This document shows positions 15,392 to 22,915 of a DNA stretch of 22,915 nucleotides, piece by piece (position 1 is the first letter of the stretch; every line of letters starts with the position of its first letter). The position numbers and the translations under genes were made by a program. The stretch covers positions 1 through 22,915 of the forward strand of contig CAZBQG010000035.1 of NCBI GenBank assembly GCA_964493945.1. Reading direction: 5' to 3'. The DNA comes from CAZBQG01 sp964493945. GTDB taxonomy: Bacteria > Pseudomonadota > Alphaproteobacteria > Rhodospirillales > UBA2165. The notes beneath the pieces are model-generated. The model worked only from the letters and a program-made list of their open reading frames with translations, was not told where the DNA came from and made no database searches.

Positions 15392-16332
15392 GTGATGGAT
15401 TTCGCAACATAACGCGCAAGCAGTTTCTGCAAATGTCGCTGGGCGCGGCAGGCGCCGGGGCGGCAATGAGTTTCGGATTTCCGGGGATGGCGGCGGCCCA
15501 AAGCGCGCAACGCACCCGCCCCATTCCCAAAAGTGGTGAGGCTTTGCCCACGGTCGGGCTGGGGACGGCGCAATCTTTCGGCTATGCCGGTACGGAAGCG
15601 GAGTTTCAAGCACGCGTTGCCGTCATCCGCACTCTGATCGAGGGGGGTGGGAAAGTGATCGATACCTCGCCCACCTATGGCTCGGCCGAAGCCGTGGTCG
15701 GGCGGGCGCTGGCCCAGCTCGGTATGCGCAAGCAAAGTTTTATCGCGACCAAGATCAGCACCTTCGGCGAACAGGACGGTATCGATCAGCACCGGGGTTC
15801 GGTGCGTGACCTGCGTACACCAAATTTCGACCTGCTTCAGGTCCATAACCTGAAAGATACCGATCTGCATTTGAAAACCATCAGGCGCCTGCGTGAACAA
15901 GGCTGGGTGCGTTATGTGGGCATTACCCATTTCCGTGACGGGGCCTTCGACCGGCTGGCCAAGGTCATGCGTAGCGAGCCTCTTGATTTCGTGCAGCTCA
16001 ACTATTCCATAATATCGCGCAAGGCGGAAGAACTGCTCTTGCCCCTGGCCCGGGATAAGGGGACCGCCACCATTATCAATGTTCCATTTGCCAGGGGCCG
16101 ACTTTTTGACTCGGTGCGGGGCAGGGCACTGCCGCCTTGGGCCGTCGAATTCGACGCCAAAAGTTGGGGTCAGTTTTTTTTGAAATATCTTCTTGCCCAT
16201 CCCGGCGTGACAGTGGTCATTCCGGGCACTTCCAAAGCACGTCATATGCGCGATAATCTGGGGGCCGGGCGGGGTGCCCTGCCCAATGCAGGTCATTTGA
16301 AGCGTATGCGCCAACTGGTGGAGGGATTATGA
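15388..16332 (+). CDS. Exported aldo/keto reductase with Tat-like leader
   Basis: This 314-residue protein starts with a leader resembling Tat signals: Arg10-Lys11 in ITRKQFLQ, a hydrophobic glycine/alanine-rich stretch (17-35) and AAAQSA as a likely cleavage region, all before the enzyme core. The aldo/keto reductase tetrad is complete: Asp92 and Tyr97 in IDTSPTYGSAE, Lys122 in ATKIS and His153 in LLQVHN. The ARGR and IPGTSKARHMRDNLGA segments near the end match the NADP-binding part of the family. Export to the periplasm with cofactor pre-loaded fits the Tat route, but the twin motif is RK rather than RR. It is intact although the genes on both sides are broken, and it overlaps both by ATGA (15388 and 16329). 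The substrate is unknown. Confidence 0.87.
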   Translation: MSDGFRNITRKQFLQMSLGAAGAGAAMSFGFPGMAAAQSAQRTRPIPKSGEALPTVGLGTAQSFGYAGTEAEFQARVAVIRTLIEGGGKVIDTSPTYGSAEAVVGRALAQLGMRKQSFIATKISTFGEQDGIDQHRGSVRDLRTPNFDLLQVHNLKDTDLHLKTIRRLREQGWVRYVGITHFRDGAFDRLAKVMRSEPLDFVQLNYSIISRKAEELLLPLARDKGTATIINVPFARGRLFDSVRGRALPPWAVEFDAKSWGQFFLKYLLAHPGVTVVIPGTSKARHMRDNLGAGRGALPNAGHLKRMRQLVEGL

Positions 16333-18175
16333 CCAAGAGCCTGGGAGCTGCGGTGAGAGGCATTACTCTTGGATTGATCCTGTTGGCTGGTCTGTCCGGA
16401 CCGGCCTGGGCAGGTATGAACGAGGGCATCAAGGCTTACCGCAAGGGTGATTTCAAAGGCGCCTACCGGGAATGGGGTGCCCTGGCCGAAAAAGGACATG
16501 GCGGCGCCCAGTATCTTCTGGGGACGCTTTACGAAAAAGACAAAGGCGTGAAAAAAGACAAAGCCAAGGCCCTGGTCTGGTATAGCAAGGCAGCCAAGGG
16601 CGGGCTGGCCAGCGCCCAATACCGGATGGGCCAGTTCAACCGGCTGGGGCGTCTGGTCAAGCGCGATTACGCCAAGGCCATGACCTGGTATGATGGCTGC
16701 CAAGCAGAATTACAATAAGGCCCTCTCGGCCATCGCCAGTCTCCATGAACGGGGCTATGGGGTGCCCAAGGATTTGGCCAAGGCAGTGCATTTTTACGGG
16801 CGGGCTCAGGCCGAGGGCAATAAATTCGCCCGCAAAATGCTGGCCAATCTGAAACGCAAACACCCGGAGCTGGCCGCCAAGGTGGCCGCGGCATTCAAAA
16901 TGCAAAAGGGCAAGGCAGCGCCGGTCCGGGTGCGCAGTCTGGACAAGACTTATAACGGGATCAATCTGTCGGTCCTTCTAGCCGAGCCCGGCACAAAATT
17001 CAGCACTTCGGTGGTGGAACCGCCGGCCGTCTTCAAAAAGATCACCGATGCCCTGGCCCTGATCCGGGCAAAATCCCCGGCCAATGCCAAAATCATCGAC
17101 ACACTAAAAAAGGCCGGTCAGATCACCATTTCCTATGATCCCATGGTGCCTGATAAAAAACTGGATATGGCCACTTTCCGGGTGGCTCATTTCCTGCCCA
17201 TCTATCATCCTTATCTGAGATCGGGGCGCTTTTCAGATAGGGGAGACGCAGGTGATACCAAGCTGTTTCCCGTAGTGGTCAGCCGGCACGGTATCAAATG
17301 GCCGACAGCCGAACTGGCCGCCGTATTGGTTCATGAGCTCATCGGCCATGGACAGCAATATCTGGAAGGCCGCATCGAGGCCTTGCCCCGGCGCGAAATC
17401 GAATGCGAGGCGCGTCTTCATCAGGAAGGGGCCCATCAGGAATTCGGGTTGGACAAAGAAGACGAGAAGATGATTGCCTTCCGCAAGGCCCTGCTTGGCA
17501 CATCAACGGGCGATGGCGAATGCAGTGGCTTCAAGCGCTATTTGGCCAAACACCAGCCCGATCAGATGAAGCACCTGGAAAAGCGCAACCCCGATGTTCC
17601 AATCCTGCTTCCCCTGTTCAGGAAGTATATAAAATTCCTTGAAAATGATGGCGTGATACAGCGGACCATGGCGGCCAAGGTCAAGTTCCGGGAAGAGAAA
17701 TCCCAAAAGATATTCAAACAAGGCAAGCCCGAGGAAATTTACTGGCGCGGTCTGGCGATCCGAGACGGGGTGGGCATGCCACCGGATGGGCCAAAGCGCT
17801 CAAATTCTTTCGAAGGACGGCTGAAGCGGGAAGCGCCTAGGCGCAAATCCAAATGGGCCTGATCCATGAAGAAGGGCGCGGTATGACCAAAGATCCTGCC
17901 CAGGCGGTCAAATATTACCGGGCCGCCGCCGATCAGGGAAGCAGTGCGGCCCAATTGCGCATGGGGATTTCGCGCCTGAACGGAACGGGCCTCGCCAAGG
18001 ATGGGCAGCGCGCCTATTTCTGGTTCAGCCTGGCCGGGGCCGGCAGCAAGGGAAAGCTGAAGGCTCTTGCTCAAAATTCCAAAAGAACCTGTCCATGTCT
18101 CTGGCCCAGGCGGAAATTTCAAAGGCCCGGACGGCGGCAAAATCCTGGCGGCCCAAAGCGGGTGCCAAACCCTGA
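16329..18175 (+). pseudogene. Secreted Sel1-repeat protein with embedded HExxGH zincin-like segment, frameshifted
   Basis: After a Sec signal peptide (about residues 1-28, ending GPAWA) come Sel1 repeats (AQYLLGTLYEKDKGV; AKALVWYSKAA; ASAQYRMGQFN). A middle domain follows with VHELIGHGQQYLEGR, coding HExxGH at 17332-17349, and a downstream REIECEARLHQE. Further Sel1 repeats come after (IQMGLIHEEGRG; AVKYYRAAADQG; AAQLRMG; AYFWFSLAGA), then a KNLSMSLAQAEISKAR tail. The frame breaks near 16689 (two bases lost; GAGATG would restore WYEMAAK), near 17785-17791 (one lost), at TAG 17838-17840 (a GAG would fit) and near 18083 (one lost). The central piece alone is a 390-codon open frame (16690-17862), so a fragment could still be made. 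The ancestor was probably a periplasmic peptidase-like protein. Confidence 0.82.
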
Positions 18176-18229
18176 TCTCACATCCCCCCGGTTGAGGGCG
18201 GGGCTGGTTTCGTGCTACATTATCCGGCG

Positions 18230-19641
18230 ATGATAAGGGGCCGATTTCTCATCAGAACCGCCTTTCTCGGGCTCGTCTAAGCCTGTCTGCCTTGGCCGCC
18301 ACCGACGCGGAGCCGCCCGTGGGGACGCTTCTGGACCGGGATTTGCCGGCCTTTGACCAGCCCGCGGTTGAGCCCGAAACCAAGGCCGAATCCGTGCAGC
18401 GCGTTAAACGGTTGGCCCGCATGCTGGCCAAATGGCGGCGCTGGGTTAAGACGGAACGAGGTAAAAATGATAGCGGGCCGCCCCTGGGCGATGCAAAGTC
18501 CGAGCGGCTGATCCTGAATATCCCCAAAGGCTGGCAGCTTATTGCCTCGGCCGTCCTGGGTGACGGGGTTTTGGGCAGCGAAGCGGACCGCTTGCACCTC
18601 AACCGCGAATTGATGGTTTATCTGCCAGGCGGCGAGGTGGGCAAGAATTGGACCCAGGCCATTCTGGTAGAGAAATTGCGCAAAGTGATGTCTCTCGCCC
18701 CCGGCGTTCTATATGGCCAGCCCCTGTCCAAGGCCAAGACGTCCTGTGCCACCGGTGTGGGCACCAAGCCCGGCGCCTATCGCCAATGGGGGCATTTGAC
18801 CCTGACCGGCTTCTTCGCCTGCCCCCGCAGCCGGGCCGGAAATTTCGGTGGGCTGATCATGGTCAAGGTCATTGAGGGGCGCAAAAGCTTCTATCGGGTC
18901 AGGCGGATTTGGCGGGGCCGGCCTTTCACGGCGGAGGGAATTCCATCGACGGTCGCTCTGTTCGAGGATTGGCGCCCCTGGGCCGGACGGGTGGGGGCGC
19001 GCGGCCGGCTGGCTGCCGATAAGCTTGAAAAGGCCGGTTGGGGAACGGGCTTCGTGATCGGTCCGGCCAATCAGGTGCTGACCAATCTGCATGTGGTGGA
19101 CCGCTGCCTGGAAATCAGGGTGGCGGGGCTGGGTCTGCTGCGGCGGGTGGCGGTGGATAAGAGAATCGAGCTGGCATTGCTGAAAGGGCCCGGTGGCGAT
19201 ATCCGCCGCGCCATCAGCTTCAGCCGGCGGCCCGGTGTCAGCCTTGGCGAGTCGGTAATGACCGCCGGATTTCCCAGAAAGAATTTGAAACGTCATCCGG
19301 ATACCCCAAAACTTAATCTGGCCAGCGGCAATGTGCGTTCGTTGACCGGCGCCCACCGGGATAAAAACACCCTGCAAGTGGCCAGCCGCCAACGCTCGGG
19401 CAATGGGGGCGGACCCTTGATGGATGGCTGGGGAAATGTGGTGGGCGTCATGGTTCCCAAATTGCAGAACTTGAGCGGCGGGCGCAGCGTCGATCTGGTG
19501 GTTAAGGGCAATGTGGCCAAACGATTCCTTAAGCGCAACGGAGTCAAATACAGGACCGCCTCGGCCCGGGAAAAAATTGATGTGGCGGAAATTGCCGAGC
19601 GGGCCAGAAAATCAACCTTGCTTTTGGAATGCTGGCAGTAG
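18230..19641 (+). pseudogene. Secreted trypsin-like serine protease homologue, frameshifted in leader and lacking catalytic serine
   Basis: Starting at ATG 18230 the frame gives MIRGRFLIRTAFLGLV and then TAA; adding one base near 18278 joins it to LSLSALAATDAEP, completing a Sec signal peptide. From 18283 on the frame is open to 19641 (about 450 residues). Counting from 18292, residues 70-210 form a domain I do not recognise and 250-410 are trypsin-like: GTGFVIGPANQVLTNLHVVD carries His267. The aspartate of the usual D(L/I)ALL is Glu293 in RIELALLKG. The nucleophile motif GNSGGP reads GNGGGP, with Gly372 encoded by GGG at 19405-19407. Two of three triad residues are therefore changed, and the leader is broken. 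A non-catalytic binding protein made from a later start is a possible alternative. Confidence 0.75.
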
Positions 19642-19642
19642 C

Positions 19643-20497
19643 TCAAAGGCTAACTTTTTCCGTATTGCGGTCCAGATAGGCGATAACGTAACGGGTCAGA
19701 CTATCGAAATATTCCGCCAGGGCGGTCAATCTGGCCATGCGTTCAGTTTCGTCTCCGCCGTCCTGCTGGGCGCGGAGGCGGAGGGCGGCATAATTGCCCC
19801 AGGCGAAATCGTCGCCGAAATTGGTTTCGCCCCCGCTCATCAATGTGACGCAGAGGCTGGTGAATTCATCACTGAACATGAAAAAACTGTCATCCCTGGA
19901 CACTTCATGATCCGCATGTCTGGCGATGGGGGCGGCGGGTTTGCGCATGGCGTGTCCGGCCAATAGGGGCATCAGCGGAAACCAATGATCCCAGAAAGGC
20001 ATGCCCAGACAAAAGTGGCTTTCCGGCCAGACCCGGTTCATATCCGGAGGAAAAAAGAAATAATCAAAGCCGTAGGGGTCTGGCCGGCTAACCGTTGCGT
20101 CCAGCGAGGCCACATCAAGGCGGGCACCATAAAAGAAACCCTCCGCCGCCTGTTGCCGGACGAATCCCTCGAGGTCCGGGTTCTGGTCGAAAATGATATC
20201 CGAATTGATGATGCCCGATATGGGCAGGGTGGTGGATTTGAAATAACCGATCATGTCGGAAATGTAGGGCACGGGACGGTTGGCCAGGAGCATGGCGGTG
20301 CGCTCCAGCGGAATGAATTCCAGATCGGGAAAATCCCTGTTGAATTCATCGAGCCGGGCGATTTCGCCCCGATGATTAAAGGAGACCACCTTGAAGCCAA
20401 GGGACAGCCAGCTTTCGACGGCGGCCCGTTGCACGTCAAGCCGTTGGCCGGGGACGATGCTGGTGCCGATTAAAATCTTGTCCGTGGCTTGATTCAT
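19643..20497 (-). CDS. Possible glycosyltransferase, surface polysaccharide type
   Basis: This 284-residue protein begins MNQATDKILIGTSIVPGQR. I cannot place it in a named family with certainty. A beta-strand/helix start (ILIGTSIV; WLSLGFKVVSFNHRGE), the acidic motif GIINSDIIFDQ (which could serve as a DxD-like nucleotide-sugar site) and an aromatic stretch (FDYFFFPPD; MPFWDHWFPL) resemble glycosyltransferase-like proteins of LPS/capsule loci. The open frame extends to 20596, but that would overlap the divergent rfbB start and swallow the AT-rich promoter region; ATG 20497 or 20518 is more likely. It is convergent with the protease remnant with one base between stops, and divergent from rfbB. 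It is intact, unlike its left neighbour. Confidence 0.65.
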   Translation of the reverse strand: MNQATDKILIGTSIVPGQRLDVQRAAVESWLSLGFKVVSFNHRGEIARLDEFNRDFPDLEFIPLERTAMLLANRPVPYISDMIGYFKSTTLPISGIINSDIIFDQNPDLEGFVRQQAAEGFFYGARLDVASLDATVSRPDPYGFDYFFFPPDMNRVWPESHFCLGMPFWDHWFPLMPLLAGHAMRKPAAPIARHADHEVSRDDSFFMFSDEFTSLCVTLMSGGETNFGDDFAWGNYAALRLRAQQDGGDETERMARLTALAEYFDSLTRYVIAYLDRNTEKVSL

Positions 20498-20589
20498 TTT
20501 GCCAAAATATACGGTCATGCCAAAAATATGGTGATTAATTTTTTTAAGGGATATTCTTTGGGCGGCATGACGAACAGGGTGGCTAAGGC
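20498..20589. promoter_or_regulatory. AT-rich divergent promoter region with direct repeat
   Basis: The 92 bases between the divergent starts are strikingly AT-rich (ATTAATTTTTTTAA around 20534-20547) against a GC-rich background. They carry a direct repeat: TGCCAAAATAT at 20500-20510 and TGCCAAAAATAT at 20518-20529, with starts 18 bases apart. TATTCT (20552-20557) is a candidate -10 for rfbB. Co-regulation of both genes from here is plausible. Confidence 0.45.
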
Positions 20590-21633
20590 ATGACAATTCT
20601 GGTGACAGGCGGGGCGGGTTTCATCGGCTCGGCCATGGTCCGCTTTCTTATCCACGAAACCGATGCCAGGGTGGTCAATCTGGACGCGCTGACTTATGCG
20701 GCCTCGCCTGAAAATTTGAGTTCGGTGGAGGGCCATGAGCGCTATTGCTTTGAGCAGGCGGATATCCGGGACGCTGCGGCGTTGGGCGAAATTTTCCGCC
20801 GCCACCGGCCCAGTGCGGTCATCCATATGGCGGCGGAAACCCATGTGGACCGGTCCATCGATGCCCCCGAGACCTTTATCGATACCAATGTGATGGGTAC
20901 ATTCCGACTGTTGCAGGCGGCCCGGATTTATTTGGACGAGGCTGGGGGCGGGACTGGGGGCGGAGATGATTTCCGCTTCCTCCATATTTCCACCGATGAG
21001 GTTTTCGGCTCTCTGGGCCCCGGCGGTCCGTTCGATGAACAATCACCTTACCGGCCCAATTCGCCCTATGCGGCGTCCAAGGCGGCGGCGGATCATCTGG
21101 TGCGGGCCATGTCCGGAACCTATGGACTATCCACCCTGATCGGCAATTGTTCCAACAATTACGGGCCCCATCAGTTTCCCGAAAAAATGATCCCCATGAT
21201 GATTATTTCCGCCCTGGAAGGGCGCCCCTTGCCCGTCTATGGGGATGGGGGGAATGTGCGGGACTGGTTGTTCGTCGAAGACCATGTGCGCGCCCTATGG
21301 AGCATCCTGCAAGATGGAAGGCCGGGGGAAAGCTATTGCATCGGTGGCGGCGCCCAGCTCAGGAACATCGATCTGGTGCGTAAAATCTGTGGAATTCTGG
21401 ACGATGTTCAGCCCCGCGGGGATGGCAAATCCCATGAGGAGGGCATCAGTTTCGTTCAGGACCGGCCCAATCATGACCTGCGCTACGCTATCGATCATAA
21501 GAAAATAACTGATGAGATGGGATGGCGCCCGGCTGTTTCATTTGATGAAGGCTTGCGCAAAACGATCACCTGGTACTTGGAAAATAGCCAATGGTGGAAA
21601 CCTTTGGCGGAAGGCCGGAGGGGGCTTGGTTAG
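20590..21633 (+). CDS. rfbB: dTDP-glucose 4,6-dehydratase
   Basis: This 347-residue extended SDR enzyme converts dTDP-D-glucose to dTDP-4-keto-6-deoxy-D-glucose, the entry to rhamnose and many deoxysugars, in the cytosol. NAD motif GGAGFIG lies at 7-13. HMAAETHVDRSID (79-91) and the RmlB-specific STDEVFG with Thr135-Asp136-Glu137 carry the dehydratase residues. YAASK gives Tyr160 and Lys164, and NCSNNYGPHQFPEK and RDWLFVEDH are the dTDP-sugar-binding signatures. The length is normal. No rmlA, rmlC or rmlD partner lies in the window, so the 4-keto-6-deoxysugar may feed another branch, conceivably the operon at 165-8534. It is convergent with the epimerase gene to the right, with four bases between the stops. 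Confidence 0.94.
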   Translation: MTILVTGGAGFIGSAMVRFLIHETDARVVNLDALTYAASPENLSSVEGHERYCFEQADIRDAAALGEIFRRHRPSAVIHMAAETHVDRSIDAPETFIDTNVMGTFRLLQAARIYLDEAGGGTGGGDDFRFLHISTDEVFGSLGPGGPFDEQSPYRPNSPYAASKAAADHLVRAMSGTYGLSTLIGNCSNNYGPHQFPEKMIPMMIISALEGRPLPVYGDGGNVRDWLFVEDHVRALWSILQDGRPGESYCIGGGAQLRNIDLVRKICGILDDVQPRGDGKSHEEGISFVQDRPNHDLRYAIDHKKITDEMGWRPAVSFDEGLRKTITWYLENSQWWKPLAEGRRGLG

Positions 21634-21637
21634 GGTA

Positions 21638-22642
21638 TTAGCTGTAGAATTCCCGGTACCAATCGACAAAATGTTTGACCCCCGTTTCGACTGATGTGGT
21701 GGGGTAGTAATCAATCGCCTGGGCCAAATCTTCTACGTCGGCCCATGAATCCAGCACTTCGCCCGGTTGATATGGGATCAATTTCTTTTTGGCTTCCCGG
21801 CCCAGGCACTCTTCAAGGACTTCGATATAACGGAGGAGCGAGTGCCGCTCTTTGTTACCAATATTATATATCCTGTAGGGTGCGACACCGCTGGAAGCCG
21901 GACCGGGTTGTGCCTGCCATTCCGGATCACGTTCTGGGATCAGGCCAAGCACCCGGAGGACGCCTTCCACGATGTCATCAATATAGGTAAAGCTGCGCGA
22001 CATCCTGCCTTCGTTATGCACATTGATGACTTTATCCTCAAGCATGGCCCGCATGAAGGTGAACAGCGCCATGTCAGGCCGCCCCCATGGGCCATAAACG
22101 GTAAAAAACCGTAACCCAGTCACCGGAATATCGAAGAGATGGCTGTAACTGTGGGCCATCAATTCGTTGGCCTTCTTGGTTGCCGCATACAGGCTTTTTG
22201 GATGATCGGCCGAATGATGTTCCGAGGCTGGAAAGGCTTCATTCGCCCCATAGACGGAGCTTGATGAAGCGAAAACCAAATGCTCCACCGGATTGTTGCG
22301 GCAGACTTCCAGCAGTTTCATGAAGCCGTCAAGATTCGATGACACATAGCTTTCCGGTGCCTCCAGAGAGTAGCGGACACCGGCCTGAGCGGCGAGATGA
22401 ACAACGCGATCAGGCTTATGGCGGGCGAATATTTGCCCCATCCCATCGCCGTCGCACAGATCAACCCGGTAATCCGTATACGCCGGATGGGACAGCAAAC
22501 GTTCAAGGCGGGCGGTCTTTAAATTGACGTCGTAATAGGGGCTGAGATTATCGATCCCCAAGACTTCGTCTCCCCGCTCCAGCAGACGCAAGGCGACAAA
22601 ATTCCCGATAAAACCAGCGCTGCCTGTGACAACAACCCTCAT
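21638..22642 (-). CDS. UDP-glucuronate 4-epimerase-like SDR (LpsL/CapI family)
   Basis: This 334-residue extended SDR enzyme has NAD motif GSAGFIG (7-13), NLSPYYDVNLK (32-42) as in the UDP-glucuronate epimerase family, SSSVYG (127-132) and the YAATK motif with Tyr152 and Lys156. FTVYGPWGRPDMA, also typical of the family, follows. Expected reaction: UDP-glucuronate to UDP-galacturonate, supplying galacturonic acid for LPS or capsule. The open frame reaches 22690 but ATG 22642 is chosen because the Rossmann fold starts there and GGGA lies upstream at usable spacing. UDP-galactose/glucose 4-epimerase (GalE) is less likely given the NLSPYYD and PWGRPDMA signatures. Confidence 0.9.
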   Translation of the reverse strand: MRVVVTGSAGFIGNFVALRLLERGDEVLGIDNLSPYYDVNLKTARLERLLSHPAYTDYRVDLCDGDGMGQIFARHKPDRVVHLAAQAGVRYSLEAPESYVSSNLDGFMKLLEVCRNNPVEHLVFASSSSVYGANEAFPASEHHSADHPKSLYAATKKANELMAHSYSHLFDIPVTGLRFFTVYGPWGRPDMALFTFMRAMLEDKVINVHNEGRMSRSFTYIDDIVEGVLRVLGLIPERDPEWQAQPGPASSGVAPYRIYNIGNKERHSLLRYIEVLEECLGREAKKKLIPYQPGEVLDSWADVEDLAQAIDYYPTTSVETGVKHFVDWYREFYS

Positions 22643-22915
22643 GACGAAGATCCCGAGATTAGCGGGTAAAGTGACGTTTTTTTCAAACAAAACATATGTC
22701 CATAGTCATCATACTGAAATTTCGTCTGGGCAGTAATGATTTTCCCAATGCATTCGATATTTAGAAATGAGCTAGACCGCCAATAATTACGTTTTTCAGC
22801 TTCAGCCATCCCGGATTAGATAGGCGGCGTTGCGGATCAGGCCTTATGCACATTGGGAATAAGGAACTCATCCATCAGAGTCTCAACCCGTCCCATTTAA
22901 TGGAACTTCGTCTCC
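22643..22915. other. AT-richer upstream region of the epimerase gene; no gene seen
   Basis: About 270 bases to the right edge lack a supportable gene. The first 150 bases are AT-rich (TTTTTTTCAAACAAAACATATG around 22677) and should contain the promoter of the minus-strand epimerase gene. The last 100 bases have a short minus-strand frame of 19 codons with no recognised motif. A gene reaching in from outside cannot be confirmed: all three minus-strand frames close within 35 bases of the edge except that short one, which itself begins after a stop. Confidence 0.45.

Noticed and set aside
16690..17862. The 390-codon frame as an independent complete gene
   Set aside because: It starts in the middle of a Sel1 repeat that continues from the preceding frame and ends in the middle of another, so it is a fragment of the larger gene.
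18183..18205. GC-rich possible hairpin between the Sel1 and protease genes as a terminator
   Set aside because: The stem is uneven and no T-run follows.
22837..22896. 19-codon minus-strand frame ending HKA, possibly the tail of a transposase or other gene
   Set aside because: It is preceded directly by an in-frame stop, is too short and has no recognisable motif; no inverted repeats of an insertion sequence are visible.
1..22915. CRISPR array, tRNA or rRNA genes
   Set aside because: No regularly spaced repeats, cloverleaf-like sequences or rRNA-like stretches were noticed on reading both strands.

Overview
The window (about 60% G+C, dense genes, many 1-4 nt gene junctions, GTG/TTG starts used) looks like chromosomal DNA of a Gram-negative alphaproteobacterium, perhaps Rhodospirillales-like. 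This assignment rests on overall protein style (HemN, Sel1 and sensor proteins, nucleotide-sugar enzymes, Tat and Sec leaders); there is no rRNA or other marker gene to confirm it.

Region 1 (165-8534, minus strand) is one compact eight-gene operon. In transcription order it encodes a cobalamin-binding-type radical SAM protein, the N- and C-terminal halves of a split transketolase, a D-2-hydroxyacid dehydrogenase, an SDR epimerase/reductase, a DegT-fold enzyme, a second SDR enzyme and an Old-Yellow-Enzyme-type flavin oxidoreductase. The DegT-fold enzyme has His at the PLP-lysine position, as in ColD/RfbH sugar 3-dehydratases. A GmhB-like HAD phosphatase (8611-9306) diverges from the operon. 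My reading, which is inference, is a pathway for an unusual deoxysugar. The 3-dehydratase would make a 3,6-dideoxy-4-ketosugar, the transketolase pair could add a two-carbon ketol branch, and the SDR enzymes would reduce or epimerise the product. I do not recognise this gene combination as a described pathway.

Region 2 (9303-19641) mixes intact and broken genes. A histidine kinase/response regulator pair (minus) is wrecked by three frameshifts, an internal deletion that removes the H-box, and a stop. An unrecognised helical protein (minus) is intact. A plus-strand series follows: glutathione S-transferase, hemN, a broken TLC/MFS-like transporter, a Tat-exported aldo/keto reductase, a broken Sel1-repeat protein with an embedded HExxGH zincin-like segment, and a broken trypsin-like protein lacking its catalytic serine. 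Every frameshift I can place is explained by lost bases, and none requires an extra base.

Region 3 (19643-22642) returns to surface-polysaccharide genes: a possible glycosyltransferase (minus), dTDP-glucose 4,6-dehydratase rfbB (plus) and a UDP-glucuronate 4-epimerase-like gene (minus). All three are intact. I saw no tRNA, rRNA, CRISPR array or recognisable insertion sequence.
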